From NCBI RefSeq assembly GCF_027172205.1, contig NC_070614.1:38198001-38262000 (forward strand): a stretch of DNA of 64,000 nucleotides, in the 5' to 3' direction. Origin of the DNA: Podarcis raffonei. Taxonomy: Eukaryota > Chordata > Lepidosauria > Squamata > Lacertidae. Under the pieces are notes generated by a model, which saw nothing but the letters and a program-made list of their open reading frames with translations, was not told where the DNA came from and searched no databases. Both the position numbers and the translations under genes were made by a program. How positions within the stretch are numbered: the stretch's first letter is position 1; each line of letters starts with the position of its first letter. Below are positions 12,101 to 21,654 of this stretch, piece by piece.

Positions 12101-13398
12101 GGAGTTGTAGTCCAACAATATCTGGAGGACCCCACATTCTCCACATCTGACAAGGGTCACAGTTAAAGAATGGGTGGGTAGTGCAATCCACTCTCAATCA
12201 ATTTTATTCTATATAGCCAAAGGCCTTTACAATGGACGACAGAGAATAAAAGGAAACTTTCATCTAAAATCATAAAATGTAACCTGTAGCAGTTTACAGC
12301 ATCAAAAGAAATTTACAACATAAAAATTTAAGATTGGAGTGCATTCACATAGCTAGAACGGAGCTTCTTGGCTGCCAGTGCAAATTTGGCTACCTGGTGT
12401 GTAATATATAGATGTTTATCTGCTATGAGTTCCACTGTCACTTCCTGTGCGGATCGACCTGGAAGCCAATTAAGAATTGGCGATATAAATTTTCCTCCAG
12501 GCGTTGTATACAAGGGGCAAGTCCAGCGTTGACAGGTTCAAATTGGCAGACTCAGAGGAGGAAGAGATTAACAGTGTGGTGCACACATTGATAAATGTTT
12601 TGGAAACTGAGATAATTTCCTCTCTGTTAATTCTGTTATCAGTGGCCACCAAAAAAGTTCAGTGGGAGTGATTCAGTATCTGGCTTCGTTGATAGTAGGG
12701 CTGGGAATACAACGGCCACTTAAGCATCAGTCAAAGAGAAGACACTGCTTTGCATAAAGTTTACACATGCATAGATCAGAGGTGAAAAATATCTGTCAAA
12801 TGCAGCCCTTCAAGCCTCTCTCTGGCCCTCAAGTCGCTTCCCCAGGCCACCGCACACACTTACCCTGGCTTTTGACACTTGAGGTGTATGCTTTTAGGAC
12901 TCAACTTACTATCTTCTGCCAGTATCAGGAGGAAACCTCTGCTGCCAGCCACAATAACCAGTGTGATGCTAGAATAATCTAACTTGCTATTCAGCAGTTT
13001 CTTTAAAGATGTCCGTCCCATCACTATCCTGGTTGTGTGTTGAGGGGGGGGGAGAGATGGGGGAGAGAGAGAGATATTGTGGTAGGTGAACTCCATCCAA
13101 AATGGAGGGAGAGAGGAAAGGAAACCTAGTAGCATCCTCTCACCATCATTTCCAAAGTTGAGGGACGAATTTTATTTCTTCTCCCTCTTAGAAGAAAGGC
13201 AGATCTCATTTTTTTTTTTTATTAAAAAGGAAGACTAAATGCTGGAAAATGTTAGTGATTATATGGGCTCCTTCACTCAGTGCAGTATAGGAGAGATGAT
13301 GAGATAAATGCCATTGTTTTTAATTTTCTCTTTCTGTCCCTCAGGAGGGTCAGGACAAACTTTTCCTGGTGAAACAGATCTCTGAGCTGAGCCAGTGA
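125..13398 (+). CDS. TMC4: Transmembrane channel-like protein 4, 5'-incomplete, 15 exons visible
   Basis: Multi-pass membrane protein of the TMC (anoctamin-like) family. Mammalian TMC4 has been reported as a chloride channel with a role in salt taste; I infer the same family role here. Exons: 125-359, 1264-1412, 1512-1673, 2643-2728, 2817-2962, 3057-3204, 4451-4624, 5773-5936, 6695-6821, 7158-7255, 9367-9553, 9793-9923, 11208-11363, 11915-11993, 13345-13398. All junctions are GT-AG and phases join. About 697 residues are visible against roughly 710 in human, so only a short 5' exon lies beyond the left edge. Matches to human TMC4 remembered from the family include QFGxG before the first membrane segment (1512), WDFGL (3057 exon), [12 protein letters not shown] and ITCGGD (6695 exon), the TMC-domain signature CWETxxGQEMY (7158 exon), FFCPLLPxLNT (9367 exon), RTFRAS and LLLGLAIS (9793 exon), and PPSKxCGPFRG (11208 exon). 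The N-terminal part is charged and poorly conserved. The second visible exon could be misread as starting at 1274, but only 1264 keeps the frame. The stop TGA is at 13396-13398. Confidence 0.96.
470..1095. repeat. Inverted pair of repeat copies in a TMC4 intron, probable DNA-element remnant
   Basis: Two stretches are inverted copies of each other: around 535-600 (with GGGAACTGTAGTCTACCCC) and around 1030-1095 (with AACTACAGTTCCCAGGGTCC). They bracket about 430 bases that include a purine-rich GAGGGAGAAAA tract. The arrangement looks like long terminal inverted repeats of a non-autonomous DNA element, but I could not define exact ends or a target duplication. Confidence 0.4.
3357..3492. mobile_element. 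Palindromic hAT-like MITE with 8-bp target duplication
   Basis: A 136-bp element in a TMC4 intron begins CAGGCATAGGCAAACT and ends in the near-perfect inverse AGTTTGCCTATGCCTG. It is flanked on both sides by GGATAGAT (3349-3356 and 3493-3500). An 8-bp duplication and CAGG...CCTG ends fit the hAT superfamily. The two arms, which contain ACTACAACTCCCATCATCCC and its inverse, could fold into one hairpin. This is the best-preserved copy of a family seen many times in the window. Confidence 0.8.
3935..4260. repeat. Unclassified interspersed repeat (GCAGAAATTCAACAG family)
   Basis: This intronic stretch repeatedly shows the motif GAAATTCAACAG and its inverse (for example near 3950, 4010 and 4125). 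The same words recur at 5575-5660 and, weaker, at 1795-1900. It is probably an old interspersed repeat. I do not recognise the family. Confidence 0.3.
4640..4940 (-). repeat. Squamate interspersed repeat, reverse-oriented copy
   Basis: This contains the hallmark ending around GCTGGACTAGGTGGGCCATT and CCAGCAGGCTCTTCTTAAG. The same family recurs at 25010-25325 and 46370-46560 in this orientation, and at 27925-28120, 47085-47230 and 53725-53875 in the opposite one. It may be the 3' part of a LINE or a SINE; I cannot assign the class from sequence alone. Confidence 0.5.
4971..5483. mobile_element. hAT-like non-autonomous DNA transposon, 513 bp, with 8-bp target duplication
   Basis: The element starts CATAGCTGTCAAC and ends GTTCACAGCTATT, terminal inverted repeats with two mismatches over 13 bases. 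It is flanked by identical 8-bp copies of CTCAACAC (4963-4970 and 5484-5491). Several AATAAGGGA motifs lie near both ends. The inside is CpG-containing and has no transposase reading frame, so it must have moved with a transposase supplied elsewhere. The 8-bp duplication is the hAT signature. It sits in the intron after the TMC4 4451-4624 exon. Confidence 0.75.
6450..6600 (-). mobile_element. tRNA-derived SINE, reverse orientation, 3' part
   Basis: Read on the minus strand this matches the tail of the SINE family at 23868-24055: words equivalent to ACTGAGCTAGATGGACC and a GGCAGCTTCC-like end. The tRNA-like head is lost or too diverged to see. Confidence 0.5.
7547..7597 (+). repeat. (CCTT)n microsatellite
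   Basis: About 12 uninterrupted CCTT units lie in a TMC4 intron. Confidence 0.95.
8160..9240. repeat. Cluster of nested interspersed repeats in TMC4 intron 7256-9366
   Basis: Three repeat types are mixed in this 2.1-kb intron. Stretches with TACTCAGAGTAAG-like words and TTTCAATGGG occur at 8165-8240 and 8885-9000; relatives are at 38430-38520 and 62815-62920. A tRNA-like SINE or MIR-type piece covers 8780-8890, with GTGGTGTAGCAGGTAG and CTTGGGCCAATCAC, and appears to resume at about 9150-9235 with CTACTTCACAGGGTTG. Between its halves, 9010-9140, lies a decayed copy of the palindromic hAT-like MITE (TTGTTGTCCAACAACATCTG). Confidence 0.45.
10291..10640 (+). mobile_element. tRNA-derived SINE split by a hAT-like MITE
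   Basis: The SINE head (10291-10400) carries an A-box-like CAGCTCAGTGGTGG and a B-box-like GGTCCAATCC. The tail resumes at about 10554 with GAGCTAGAAGGACAATTGGC. Between them, 10409-10545, is a palindromic MITE that starts CAGGGGTGAAGAACC and ends CTCCACACCTG. The flanks ATCTAAAG and ATCTTGAA look like a decayed 8-bp duplication. The order of insertion is therefore clear: SINE first, MITE second. Confidence 0.65.
10886..11015 (-). mobile_element. CR1 LINE 3' fragment, reverse orientation
   Basis: ATAGAATCATAGAGTTG followed by GGGTCATCTAGTCCAACCCC is the inverse of the characteristic CR1 3' end. No coding part remains. It lies in a TMC4 intron. Confidence 0.7.
12025..12155. mobile_element. 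Palindromic hAT-like MITE, decayed copy
   Basis: ACTGCAACTCCCACC and its inverse GATGGGAGTTGTAGTCC mark the two arms, with TCTGGAGGACC towards the right end. Ends and target duplication are not preserved. Confidence 0.6.
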
Positions 13399-13925
13399 AG
13401 CAAATGGATGCATAATGAGAGATCTCTTCTTCTCATCAGAAAGAATGTTAGGATATCACTGATTTTGGCAGTATTGATTCTGCAGATTCCATCAGCTCTG
13501 TTCTTCCATACTGGATCCCCTGGCTTTTTCACCATTCTTCATAGACAGGACTCTGACCAATTTTGCTCTATGACAAATGTATTGTTATGTTTTATGGGTG
13601 CCAGAATGGTCTCACGTACACAGATCCTTGACCCAGCTTTGAAGTGAAATGCTGCTAGATATGTAACTGACACAAGAAACAAACACCTGTTGGGAAATAG
13701 GGTTGCCATATTTCAAGCAGTGAAAATTTGGACGGAAAAGTTTTCAAAGTTGTTGGACATAGGGGAACCCTACCTGAAAAGCTACTAACTTGGGAGTCTG
13801 ACTTGGAAGAAGGCAGCTTCCTGTGTTCCTAATATCTAAAAAAATATGTGCCCCCCCCCTTGGAACAGTGTTTCGTTATATGTAAATGTTATGCATATTC
13901 AATAAAATTTTATGCTGATTTCTTA
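13399..13925 (+). other. TMC4: TMC4 3' UTR with poly(A) signal
   Basis: AATAAA at 13901-13906 is the first canonical signal downstream of the TMC4 stop and precedes a T-rich stretch. This gives a 3' UTR of about 520 bases. No coding potential was seen between stop and signal. Confidence 0.7.
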
Positions 13926-14119
13926 ATTGGGTGACAGCCTACTAACAAAGGAGACTTTGCACATTAGTTCAGGAAGAGTTGGGACATTTTGAAGTTTATT
14001 TGTTTACCATTATGTAGTTATGAGTTCACCTGTGTTTTCTTAATGTATTTGATGAATGGTGAGTGGCTTTGGAGTACTGGTGCTGAGGACACAACTGTGG
14101 CTGAAGTAAGGGAACTACC

Positions 14120-14336
14120 TGCTTGGTAGGTGCACCCACCCTGTGGAACGGCCTCTCATCAGATATTAAAGAGTTTAAAAAAATATGCATTTTGTAGACA
14201 TCTGAAAGCAGCCGTGTTTCTGGAAGTTTTTTATGTTTGATGTTTGGTTTTGTCCCTTTATATTTTGTTGGAAGCTGCCCAGAGCAGCTGGGGTAGCACA
14301 GTCAGATGGGCAGAGTATAAGAAATAAATTCCTCCG
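14120..14336 (+). mobile_element. L2-like LINE 3' end fragment
   Basis: CCCTGTGGAACGGCCTCTCA, then GCTGCCCAGAGCAGCTGGGG and GATGGGCAGAGTATAAGAAATAAAT, match the end of the reverse-transcriptase gene and 3' UTR of the longer element at 42500-43676. Only about 215 bases survive, in the TMC4-LENG1 spacer. Confidence 0.7.
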
Positions 14337-14639
14337 TACAGTATAACACATAATTGAAAACGTTTCAAAAAGTGTAGCTTTATGCAATGTGTGTTGAGGC
14401 AAGAGGGAAATGACTGTTTCGAATATATGAAGACTACTACTGAGAATAAGCGGTAGTCGGTTTATGTCGGAGACTAAAACGGGGGTCATTTTCCGTTTCT
14501 GATGTAATCTGGGCACACGTGCAATAGAAGCTATTATTGGAAGAAGACTTGTAACAATGTGTCGCAAGAACGGAGCACCTCCCGGGAAATCGGGGGTTTG
14601 ATTTAGATGCAGTGACGCAGAGCCTAATAAATTCTCAGG

Positions 14640-14905
14640 CGCCGTCACTGAAACGAACGTGTGTGACTCTGCACCAATCAAGCCGCGGAACCAAAGGAGC
14701 ACGAGCCAATCAGAACAAAGTACGAACTCAACATTCCGTCAGATTGTAAGAGCGGCGCGAGATGACGCAAGGGGCACGTACAGAGACGGCGCGAGCACCC
14801 CACCAATCAAAAGCAGAGGGCGGAGCCGGAGAATAGACTGACACCGGAAACGGAAGCTGGGAGGGAGGAGGGCGGAAGCTTCGGAAAGAAACAGCAAGAG
14901 CCAAA
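14640..14905 (+). promoter_or_regulatory. LENG1: LENG1 promoter, CpG-rich with three CCAAT boxes
   Basis: Three same-strand CCAATCA boxes (14674, 14706, 14803), a CRE/AP-1-like TGACGCAA at about 14763, and ETS-like ACCGGAAAC and CGGAAGC words at 14840-14855 lie just upstream of the LENG1 start. There is no TATA box at a useful distance. This is the usual make-up of a housekeeping promoter. The spacing suggests transcription starts around 14830-14890. Confidence 0.65.
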
Positions 14906-17900
14906 ATGAACATTCTTCCCAAGAAGTCATGGCACGTGAGGAACAAAGACAACGTGGCCAAGGTGCGGCGGGACGAGGCGGAGGCCGAAGCGCAGCGGCA
15001 GAAGAAGGAGGCCCGAGCACTACTCGCTGAACAGGAGGTACGTTGTCGTCAAGGCGCATGCGCGAAGATTTGCGCGTGCGCAGTTTTCTAGTCTGAGCTA
15101 CGTCTCCATTGCGCATGCGCGTACTTAGGCATCTACTTTACCAGTTTAAATTGATGTCAAAAGGCAAACATGAGGGTGGTGGTTGGGCGAGTGGAACATG
15201 GCGGAGAAAAGCCAGGCGAAGCGCTTACGGGTGGGAGAAGACAGGACAATGGACTGGCGCAAATGGAAGCAGGAAAAGAAGAAGGAGAAGAAGAAATAGA
15301 AGGAGCTGAAGCTGTTGGAGAGACTGGAGAAGAAGATGATGCAGGAAGTGGCAGAGAAACAGAAAGAGGAGGCAGAGCCCATTGAAGATAAAGGATGCAA
15401 CTACACAGTCAGCGTCGCCCTTCCGGGCTCCATTCTCAGCAACACCCAGTCGGCAGAGTTGCGGACATACCTTACTGGGCAGATTGCCAGGATTTGCGTC
15501 ATCTTCTGCATGGATGAGATTGTGGTGTTTGATGAGCAAGGGGAGGATGCAAAGACAGTGGAAGGTGAATTTGAAGGGATCAAGAAGAGAGGTCAGGCCT
15601 GTGTGCAGCTGGCCCGGATTCTGCAGTACCTGGAATGTCCCCAATACATTAGGAAGTCTTTTCCCCCCAAACACCAAGACCTCCAGTTTGCAGGGCTCTT
15701 AAACCCCTTAGATAGCCCCCACCACGTGTGGATAGGTGAGGAATTGGAGTATTGGGAAGGAGTGGCTTTGTCATGACCCACCAAGCCTGGCCGGGGATCC
15801 TTTCTGAACTGTGGAATGCAAAAGAAGGTACAGATTGATAAGTAGCTGGAGGCAGGCCTTCGTGTTACAGTGCATCTCAACCCACAGAAAAATCCAGAGA
15901 GCCAAACACAGAAGGGGGTGGTCGTTTCATCACACCAGTTTTGAACTGCTTCTGGGCTCTACTGGGGCTACAGTGTCTGCTTGGCATCCTGTCTGAGTGT
16001 TGTGTTTGCTGAGTCCCCGTATAAAGAAGGCTACGATCTCTCCATTGGAACCTCTGAGCGAGGGACCTCTGTGGACCAGGCAACACTGCCTCCTTTCAGA
16101 CATGCTTTGATAGTTTTCGGAGGCTTGCAAGGCCTGGAGGCAAGCGTGGACATGGACCTGAACCTGGAGGTCACAGATCCAAGCACCTTGTTTGACTTTT
16201 ATTTGAATACCTGTCCAGGGAAGGGCAGCCGCATCATCAGGACTGAGGAAGCAATTCTCATCTCTCTGTCGGTGCTGAGACCTCATATCAACAAAGCAGT
16301 GAAGAAAGGCAGTGGCCTCTGAATAGAAGCAGAAACTCAAGCATCCAACACGGGCAGACCATCATCAATCTTTACCTCTTCCAGCCAACTTAAGACCGAA
16401 ATGTGAAGCCGGACCATCTTCTCTCTCTGTTGGGAGGTCAGGAAACTCACCTCCCGGTTGCCACTGGATGATTTGAGAGTGGAACAGGTTGGAGCATCCA
16501 GACACAAATAGAGGGGGAAAGGGGGAAGGACTTTGAGACCAGCTCAGCTGCCACTTCTCAGAATCATCAAACTTGGGAAACATTGAAGACCTAAGTGTGG
16601 CGATTGACTGGGGGATGATGCCCTCTAGCCCAAATGCAATCTGTTGCAACCACATTCATGTTTAACACAGGAGCAACAACTTCATCCACAAAATTAGGAC
16701 TGCTATACCTACAGTTTAAGAAGAAACGTATCAAGTGTGTGACCTAATGTGATAATATTCCAGTAGTATCTTGATCAATGAAATGGCCAGACCTTTTTAG
16801 GTGTAAACCAGTGGTTCCCAAAGTGGGCAATACTGCCCACTGGTGGAGGGCAGTGCAATTACTTAGCAGAGAAAAAAGGACTATCAGGTGTTAAAAAGCT
16901 GGTATCACTGGATCAAGTTCATCAATTTTGTTGAATTAAATTAAATAGTTTTAATTGGGGGGGAGGCAAACATATAAAAGTCAAGTATAATGAAGCACCT
17001 CAATTCATACACACTATTTCCAAAACTTGCTATATTAAATAGTTAACCACCAGTTACCATTGTTGTGAATGTCACTGTGCTTGATCCTGCATACATTTGA
17101 GCATTGAACAGAAGTGTTCCAGACATAAGATACCTCTTGCATTTCATAGAATATTATATATATTTTTCTATACCCAGGAGTGTGTACATATATGCTACTC
17201 TGCCAACTATGGATAACATTTCATACATCAAATTTAACGGGCTGTAGTCCACAGAAATGTGTGTCACAATAAACCTGATAGTCTTAAAATGCCACACGAA
17301 TTTGTGTTGCTGCTCTTGTGTTCGTATTGTATATATACCATGTTGCTGCCTTTTTGTTTATAACACTTGCTCTTGACTTCTGTCCATCCAGTTCTTTGTG
17401 AAAATACATGAATTTAAAATTGGTGGGCTTAGTGGTTCCCCAAAACGTGCACACACTTAACATTTTTGCTTTGTCCCAGTCTTATTCTATCATAACTCCT
17501 GTCTCCAGTAATAGAATAGATTTATTGTTAATTTGACTGCAAAGTGGCTATCTTGCAATGAGCCACAGGCTTTTAGAGAATAATGTAAGAGACTGGGAAG
17601 GAAAGGGCAGGTTGGCTGTCGTGGCAGAGAAATATGCCACAGCAAGGTAGCTATGCAGGCAGGGAGGGCAGGGAGTTGCACCTTGGGCAAATTCTTCTCC
17701 TTTGATCCTAGGCCCGGACTGAATTCCTACGCAAGAAAGCACGCCTGTCAGCTCCAGGAGGTGATGACAGCAGCTCGGACATCCTCGCTTTAGGCTCAGA
17801 AAGGCCCTCACGCCATCTAAATCTCTTTCAAGAGTTGGAAGAAAGTGGCAACAAAGAATATGAGGAGGAGAAGAGGCAAGAGAAGGTAATGGGAGGAGGG

Positions 17901-20100
17901 GAGCTTGTTGTGGAGGCTTTCTTTTCACCAGCTGCAAACTTGGTGGTCTAAAGGGCTCCAACCCAGCCAGGGTGCAACATGAACTCATTTGCCCCACTTG
18001 CAGAAAATAACTCTGGCAGAGTTGGCGTGGGGTGGTTTGGGCTCTTGCTACCCTCTGGCTGTGCAAGGGCAAAATGTGGAGGGCTTGTAGCATACATATT
18101 CAGGGGTTTATTTATCTGGCAAAGAAATTTATTTTTGGAGTATCTGCTCCCACGTGCCTGTCATACATATGGAACCCTGGTTTGCCATGTCCTTTGTGCT
18201 CGATGTGCTTCCCCTTCCAGAAAATATAGGCTTCCAGCTTCCATCCTTTTGGGTTAGCCTTCATTGTAATCTGTTACTGCCTGGTAAATACTCACTGGAA
18301 AGAAAAGAATATACTGCAGTGAGGGCCAGTGAATGGTCTGGGAGCATCCAATGCTGTAACATTGTTGAAGCGAAGTGGATAGAGTAGTATCTGGGTTGGG
18401 GATAGCCAATACAACCCCTCCATATGTTGTTGGGACTCCAACTCCCATCAGCCTTAGCATGGCCAATGGTCGGGGATGATGGGAGTTATAGTCAAGCAGC
18501 ACCTTTGGCTTCCCCAATATAGATGGTCTGAATTTTGTTAAAGGGGGAATAGGGATGTAAGTTGACAGTCCATGGAGCAATCTCGCACAGGCAGCATTAA
18601 CAGTGCTTCGACTAACACTGCTTTGGGTTATTTCACTCCTCCCAGGAGCGTCGGGAAAAAGCTCTGGGTATCCTCACGTACTTGGGCCAGAGTTCAGCAG
18701 AGGCCCAGACGAGTCGTCCCTGGTACCAGGAGCTGCCAGAACGCAGTGAGGCCATCGCCAAAGATGAGAAGCTGAAAGGGAAGTTGGATCCCCTGGCCGA
18801 GATGGAAAAGCACTTGCGGAAGAAGAAGGGATCCCACAAGAAAGATGGGAAGAAAGACAAGCGGGAGCAAAAAGGAAGCGGAGGAACTCTGGCTTTCAGG
18901 TGCGTTCCTTTAGCAGCCTAGGACACTGCTGCTCCTTCCTGCTGGCTGAGACTGGACGCCCCAGACAACAAACACCCACCCTTAGGAGGGGCGGGGGAGG
19001 GAAGCCACACATGTGGGAAATGCAAGGTGTGCGTTTCAGGTAGCACTTCCCATCTGCAGGTGGCTGCTCTGAAAAGAGGAAAATGCTCTTTTGTATAAAG
19101 GGGAGGTTTACAGAGCAGCAGTTACAGCCAAGTCTTAAGAAAGAGGTCAATGAGTGTGAGGGGGTCGTTTGCCTACTTTTGTGCTGCTTCAAAGAATCCA
19201 GCTCTCAGAGATAAAATACTTAACAGTAATTTGTCAAAGTAATAAAATTGACTCCTGCTCTGTTGCAGGGTGGGATATTGGCCCTGGAAAGGTGGTGGTG
19301 GAGGACTGGAAGTTCAGCCTTTAAGTATTGCCCCCTACTGGTCAGACAGTGCCCTTTTGTCAGGTGTTGAAAGGAGAATATAGGGCAGGTGTGGGGAACC
19401 TTTGGCCTGACAGATGTTGCTGAACCTCAGCGCTACCCCTAAACTTACGTCCCCGCCCCTACATTTTATTGGCAATAGCCTCTGTCGCCTCCCAAAACAG
19501 CAGGACAAGAGCACAAAATAAAGGATTCCTGTAGGCAGGATGGTGAGGATTACAGACATTTGCAGGGTCCCATCAACACTTCAGTTTCTAACCCAGGCAT
19601 GCGGAACCTTAGCCCCAGGTGTAAACTCATCCTTCTGGGGCTCTGTTTGGCTCTTGAGACTTTCCAGGCTGCATCCTTCTCCATCAGCTCCGCTTTGCAC
19701 CCTTAAACTCTGATAGAGGATATGTAAGTGTAAAAAAAGCTAGTCTACTGTGTACAAAGGTAAAATTCGTATTTTTTGCTTTTGCCTCTGGGCCTGCCTA
19801 CCATCAGAATGCCCTCTGCCAATAAAGCCTCTGGGCTGAAAAGGGCTCCCCACTCCTCTTCTTAAACCCTTTTGTTTCCATTTCAGGCCTGCCCCTTCCT
19901 CAGCATCGTCGCCATTGGAGCAACTGCGCCAGGAGAGGTTGCGCCGCGAGAAGGCAGAGCGAGCCCGGGCTGAGAGCCTTCTAGCCCAAAGGGCAGGCAC
20001 CCTCCCACTCCAGGAGGAGGAAACGGATGAAAGAAAAAGGGGCTACAACTCTCAGTTTAACCCGCAACTGGCAAGAAAGAGGGTCTGGGAACCACAGTGA
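14906..20100 (+). CDS. LENG1: Leukocyte receptor cluster member 1 homologue, Cir_N-domain protein
   Basis: Four coding exons: 14906-15037, 17712-17885, 18646-18899, 19887-20100. Phases are 0, 0 and 2, giving 257 residues against 264 in human. The N-terminus ([17 protein letters not shown]) is the Cir_N signature. It is followed by a highly charged region with runs of R, E and K that is likely coiled coil. The second exon has [12 protein letters not shown], the third [12 protein letters not shown] with an AEAQT match to human, and the fourth [12 protein letters not shown] just before the end. The start ATG at 14906 gives exactly the conserved N-terminus. The molecular role is not well defined; related Cir_N proteins occur in spliceosomal complexes and transcriptional corepressors, so a nuclear RNA-related role is an inference. 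Intron 1 (2.7 kb) carries a SPOUT1 retrocopy on the same strand. The gene converges on CNOT3. Confidence 0.95.
15198..16322 (+). pseudogene. SPOUT1: SPOUT1 (CENP-32 / C9orf114) processed retrocopy in LENG1 intron 1
   Basis: An intronless copy of the SPOUT-fold methyltransferase gene spans its whole coding length. From ATG 15198 to TGA 16320-16322 it is 375 codons including stop, against 376 aa for human SPOUT1. One frame runs through without any frameshift. Recognisable blocks are [60 protein letters not shown]-like and [13 protein letters not shown], then [39 protein letters not shown] and [18 protein letters not shown]. Four in-frame stops break it: 15297 (TAG where human has Trp), 15774 (TGA at a likely Arg), 15843 (TAG) and 15942 (TGA at a likely Arg). 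Each can arise by one transition. Sequence resembling its 5' UTR begins near 15170, and a 3' UTR may extend to an AATAAA at 17268. The lack of introns shows it was copied from mRNA. It is unlikely to encode protein. Confidence 0.93.
16323..17290 (+). other. Probable 3' UTR of the SPOUT1 retrocopy with a later repeat insertion
   Basis: Non-coding sequence continues to AATAAA at 17268-17273, which may be the poly(A) signal copied with the parent mRNA. No poly(A) tract is now visible after it. Around 16805-16860 the text CAGTGGTTCCCAAAGTGGGC looks like an independent interspersed repeat. How far the retrocopy extends is uncertain. Confidence 0.4.
18390..18525. mobile_element. Palindromic hAT-like MITE in LENG1 intron 2
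   Basis: The arms ACTCCAACTCCCATCAGCC and GATGGGAGTTATAGTC are present, with GGTTGGGGATAGCC and GGCTTCCCCAA towards the ends. This is the same family as 3357-3492, moderately decayed. Confidence 0.65.
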
Positions 20101-20652
20101 GGTGTCGTGCAAGCGTGATACTACCAGACACTGCAATGAGACAATAGCAGTAGCAATGCTGTCAGGGAAAGCATGTTATCCTGCGGTATCAAGAGAGGAA
20201 TGCTGTCAGAATCAATTTTCTTCAAGAGGAATATGCCTAATTTTCTTCTTTCTCGATGCAACGTATTCTTTATTGAATTCATACCCTGGCCTGGGGCGTG
20301 GACACGTTCTGGTCAATGTACAGTAATCAGGATTAGGCTGAGTAAGACTTTGGCATGTGGGCTTCAGTAATACACACACTCACCTTATCACTATCGTTTT
20401 CTAGATTAGGGCCAGGCCAGAGGCTGCTCCACCAGCTATGCAATCAATCAGTTGCCTGCCTTGGGACCGTTGTGTACAATCGCAGTTGGATAACAAGTTC
20501 TGCCTATTTTCACCCCCGTCCCCTTCCAAGACCTCACCTCTCCCTATTCATCTTTGTTTTCCTCAAGGAAATTGGTATAGGCCAAAGCCTGTCAGTATCT
20601 ATTGTGCAGGATATGTGTCAGTATCTACTGTGTTTTGAAATGGATTCTGGGC

Positions 20653-20658
20653 AATAAA
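20653..20658 (+). other. LENG1: LENG1 poly(A) signal
   Basis: AATAAA about 550 bases after the LENG1 stop, followed by a GT-rich stretch (CTGGTGCTTTGTGTTC). It fits as the gene's 3' end, 1 kb from the opposing CNOT3 signal. Confidence 0.65.
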
Positions 20659-21163
20659 GGACGCAGAACGTCTGGTGCTTTGTGTTCATGAGTCTCCACA
20701 GGAAGTAGTAGCAGTGTCATCCTTCCACCAAAACGGCTCAAGGACCTGGAGGCAGCAACAAGAACATCCCTCTGCAGGGGAAGACATCTGCACGCATGCT
20801 AAAGTTCATGACAGAAAAGGCGTGGAAATAAGCTTCCATCCGTTTTTTAAAAATTCGTCTATGCTTTTGTATATGTGTGAGAGTGTGTCCTAGGCAATGC
20901 AGGCCAAAGTCTCAGTTGAAGCCTGAATAAGCACTGGAATAGAAGCACCAACTGTGAAGGGGGAACATTAGAAAAACCCTCTTGAGTCAGGGTAGCCGCC
21001 TAACTACTGGCCAGACTGGCCAGGGCTGCTGTGAGTTGTAATTCAACATCTGGAGACAGCACTGTTTGCTGCTGAACTCTAGTAGGGGAAGCTAATTTCA
21101 ATGTACACATAAATCTACATTCCCTCTTGTCACCCAAGTAGTACTGGGGGAAGATCTCTTCTG

Positions 21164-21450
21164 TTGTTTAGTCGTTTCAGACTCTTCGTGACCCCATGGG
21201 CCAGAGCATGCCAGGCACTCCTGTCTTCCACTGCCTCCCGCAGTTTGGTCAAACTCATGTTTGTAGCTTTGAGAACACTGTCCAACCATCTTTTCCTCTG
21301 TGGTCCCCTTCCCCTTGTGCCCTCCATCTTTCCCAACATATTTCCCAAGAGAGTGTTGACTAAGCGTGATCCACCTGGAGCAGGAACCGGCAAGCCACTC
21401 CAGTATCCCTGCCAAGAAAACTCCATGGGCAAAAACAACAGGCATATAAA
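21164..21450 (-). mobile_element. 5'-truncated Bov-B LINE with perfect 13-bp target duplication
   Basis: Flanked by identical AAGATCTCTTCTG at 21151-21163 and 21451-21463. Read on the minus strand it encodes the last part of the Bov-B reverse-transcriptase ORF (RKRWLDSVLKA, MSLTKLREAVEDRSAWH, HGVTKS) and ends in the Bov-B-type ACGACTAAACAAC-like tail. The plus strand shows the familiar inverse, CGTGACCCCATGGGCC. It is a short dead copy in the spacer between the LENG1 and CNOT3 3' ends. Bov-B is known for horizontal movement among squamates, ruminants and others. Confidence 0.85.
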
Positions 21451-21648
21451 AAGATCTCTTCTGGGCAGCTTTTAAACATGTGGCACATCCCACCTTGAAC
21501 ATACAATCACTACCTTGAGCCACTGCCCCTTCTGCGAGGCACAATGAGAAAGCAGGTTATTGGATTTCTTAACACCCCTTTGTTTCCCCCCCCCCAATTT
21601 TATCTCCCCTTTTCTCTACAAGAGAACAACAACATTCATATAAAACTA

Positions 21649-21654
21649 TTTATT
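21649..21654 (-). other. CNOT3: CNOT3 poly(A) signal
   Basis: AATAAA read on the minus strand (TTTATT on plus), 1.23 kb downstream of the CNOT3 stop. The stretch 21655-22886 shows no other gene and is taken as a long 3' UTR with G-rich tracts around 21925-21975. Confidence 0.6.

Noticed and set aside
15315-15776. Reading the 153-codon SPOUT1-like frame as an alternative LENG1 exon or a new gene
   Set aside because: It is one part of a continuous intronless copy of SPOUT1 with further stops; no in-phase splice sites link it to LENG1.
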